Below are positions 63,813-64,000 of a stretch of DNA of 64,000 nt, one piece after another (position 1 is the stretch's first letter; every line of letters starts with the position of its first letter). Under the pieces are notes generated by a model. It saw nothing but the letters and a program-made list of their open reading frames with translations, ran no database searches and was not told where the DNA came from. The stretch is taken from contig NZ_CP025804.1 in the NCBI RefSeq assembly GCF_003352085.1, positions 558,001 through 622,000 of the forward strand. The letters run 5' to 3'. This DNA comes from Sulfitobacter sp. SK012 (GTDB lineage Bacteria; Pseudomonadota; Alphaproteobacteria; Rhodobacterales; Rhodobacteraceae). The position numbers were made by a program, and so were the translations under genes.

Positions 63813-64000
63813 GATCAAAAATTTGTTCCACCACTCATGAGCCCGCAAGCGACGCTTCGGACCAGCAAGTCAGATCGCACACTTGCCGCTATCTTGAACG
63901 CTGCGCTGGAGTTCATCTGGGTGCACCCATTTCGTGATCTGACGGTCAACAAACTGATGGCTTCCACAGGTCTTAGCCGCTCGGCCTTCTACCAGTACTT
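63780..64000 (+). CDS. TetR-family regulator, N-terminal part (3' end off window)
   Basis: Seventy-three codons are visible. After a 30-residue leader the HTH is clear: LAAILNAALEFIWVHPFRDL, then TVNKLMASTGLSRSAFYQYF, with the SRSAFYQYF recognition helix typical of TetR proteins. ATG 63780 and ATG 63801 are both in frame. The ligand domain lies beyond the window edge. Confidence 0.8.
   Translation, partial: MSDKIDVMSEIDQKFVPPLMSPQATLRTSKSDRTLAAILNAALEFIWVHPFRDLTVNKLMASTGLSRSAFYQY

Noticed and set aside
53631..64000. A complete prophage or defence island
   Set aside because: No integrase, capsid, terminase, restriction or toxin-antitoxin pair was recognised; only XRE regulators and an IS hint at mobility.

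Overview
The window is chromosomal DNA of an alphaproteobacterium, most likely a Rhodobacteraceae member of the Roseobacter group. The evidence is gene order: pckA divergent from chvI-chvG-hprK-rapZ-EIIA-ptsH, rpoZ-rsh-DUF2062-pdxJ-acpS-lepB-rnc-era-DUF1491-recO, etfB-etfA beside a PduO-type cobalamin adenosyltransferase, and a methylsuccinyl-CoA dehydrogenase. The genus cannot be fixed from the sequence alone. The first ~53.7 kb is dense, ordinary core genome; the last ~10.3 kb, downstream of a tRNA-Trp gene, is accessory DNA.

Layout. 0-8.7 kb: the 3' part of smc, a small secreted protein, rhodanese, MltB-type transglycosylase, two cobalamin genes (cobD, cobC), a degenerate single-domain receiver, a glutathionyl-hydroquinone reductase and a MalY-type lyase. 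8.8-11.5 kb: three tandem, translationally coupled peptide-deformylase genes feeding into fmt; the third has lost two catalytic-site glutamates. 11.5-16 kb: a UPF0126/TRIC-like protein, rnhA, a methyltransferase, ispH, a LuxR-type regulator and a NYN/LabA protein. 16-24.7 kb: one long same-strand run covering folate, RNA polymerase omega, (p)ppGpp, vitamin B6, acyl-carrier-protein activation, signal peptidase, RNase III, Era and RecO, with many 1-4 base overlaps that imply coupled translation. 24.7-30.5 kb: META lipoprotein, TetR, methylsuccinyl-CoA dehydrogenase, TauE-type exporter, an XRE regulator and an unusual LysR-HTH protein next to a GNAT-like protein. 30.6-37.9 kb: pckA facing away from a ChvI/ChvG two-component system co-located with a permease-less regulatory PTS (HprK, RapZ, EIIA-Man, HPr) and an acyltransferase. 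38-44 kb: 3-hydroxybutyryl-CoA dehydrogenase, DUF6473, EtfAB, cobalamin adenosyltransferase, SDR and SH3 proteins. 44.3-53.3 kb: parC, DUF898, M48 peptidase, cytochrome P450, lipoprotein, tuf and a CatB/Vat-like acetyltransferase.

The accessory segment begins at tRNA-Trp (53631-53706). In many alphaproteobacteria tuf, tRNA-Trp, secE and nusG are neighbours; here secE/nusG do not follow within the window. Instead there are two tandemly duplicated XRE regulator genes (~338-bp unit), the second split by an IS630-family element. Removing the element and one TA in silico restores an open reading frame that aligns with its sister gene. Next come a truncated secreted-protein gene, a Sel1-repeat protein, an alpha/beta hydrolase, a TPR protein, membrane proteins, a DUF3604 protein with a divergent AraC regulator, dispersed ~92-bp repeats, and the start of a TetR gene that runs off the right edge.

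Themes that link the genes: acetyl-CoA/C4-C5 acyl-CoA metabolism (Mcd, 3-hydroxybutyryl-CoA dehydrogenase, EtfAB, adenosylcobalamin supply, PEP carboxykinase) and formyl-methionine handling (fmt with the deformylase array). I see no CRISPR array, no rRNA, no prophage structural genes, and no clearly complete new defence system.
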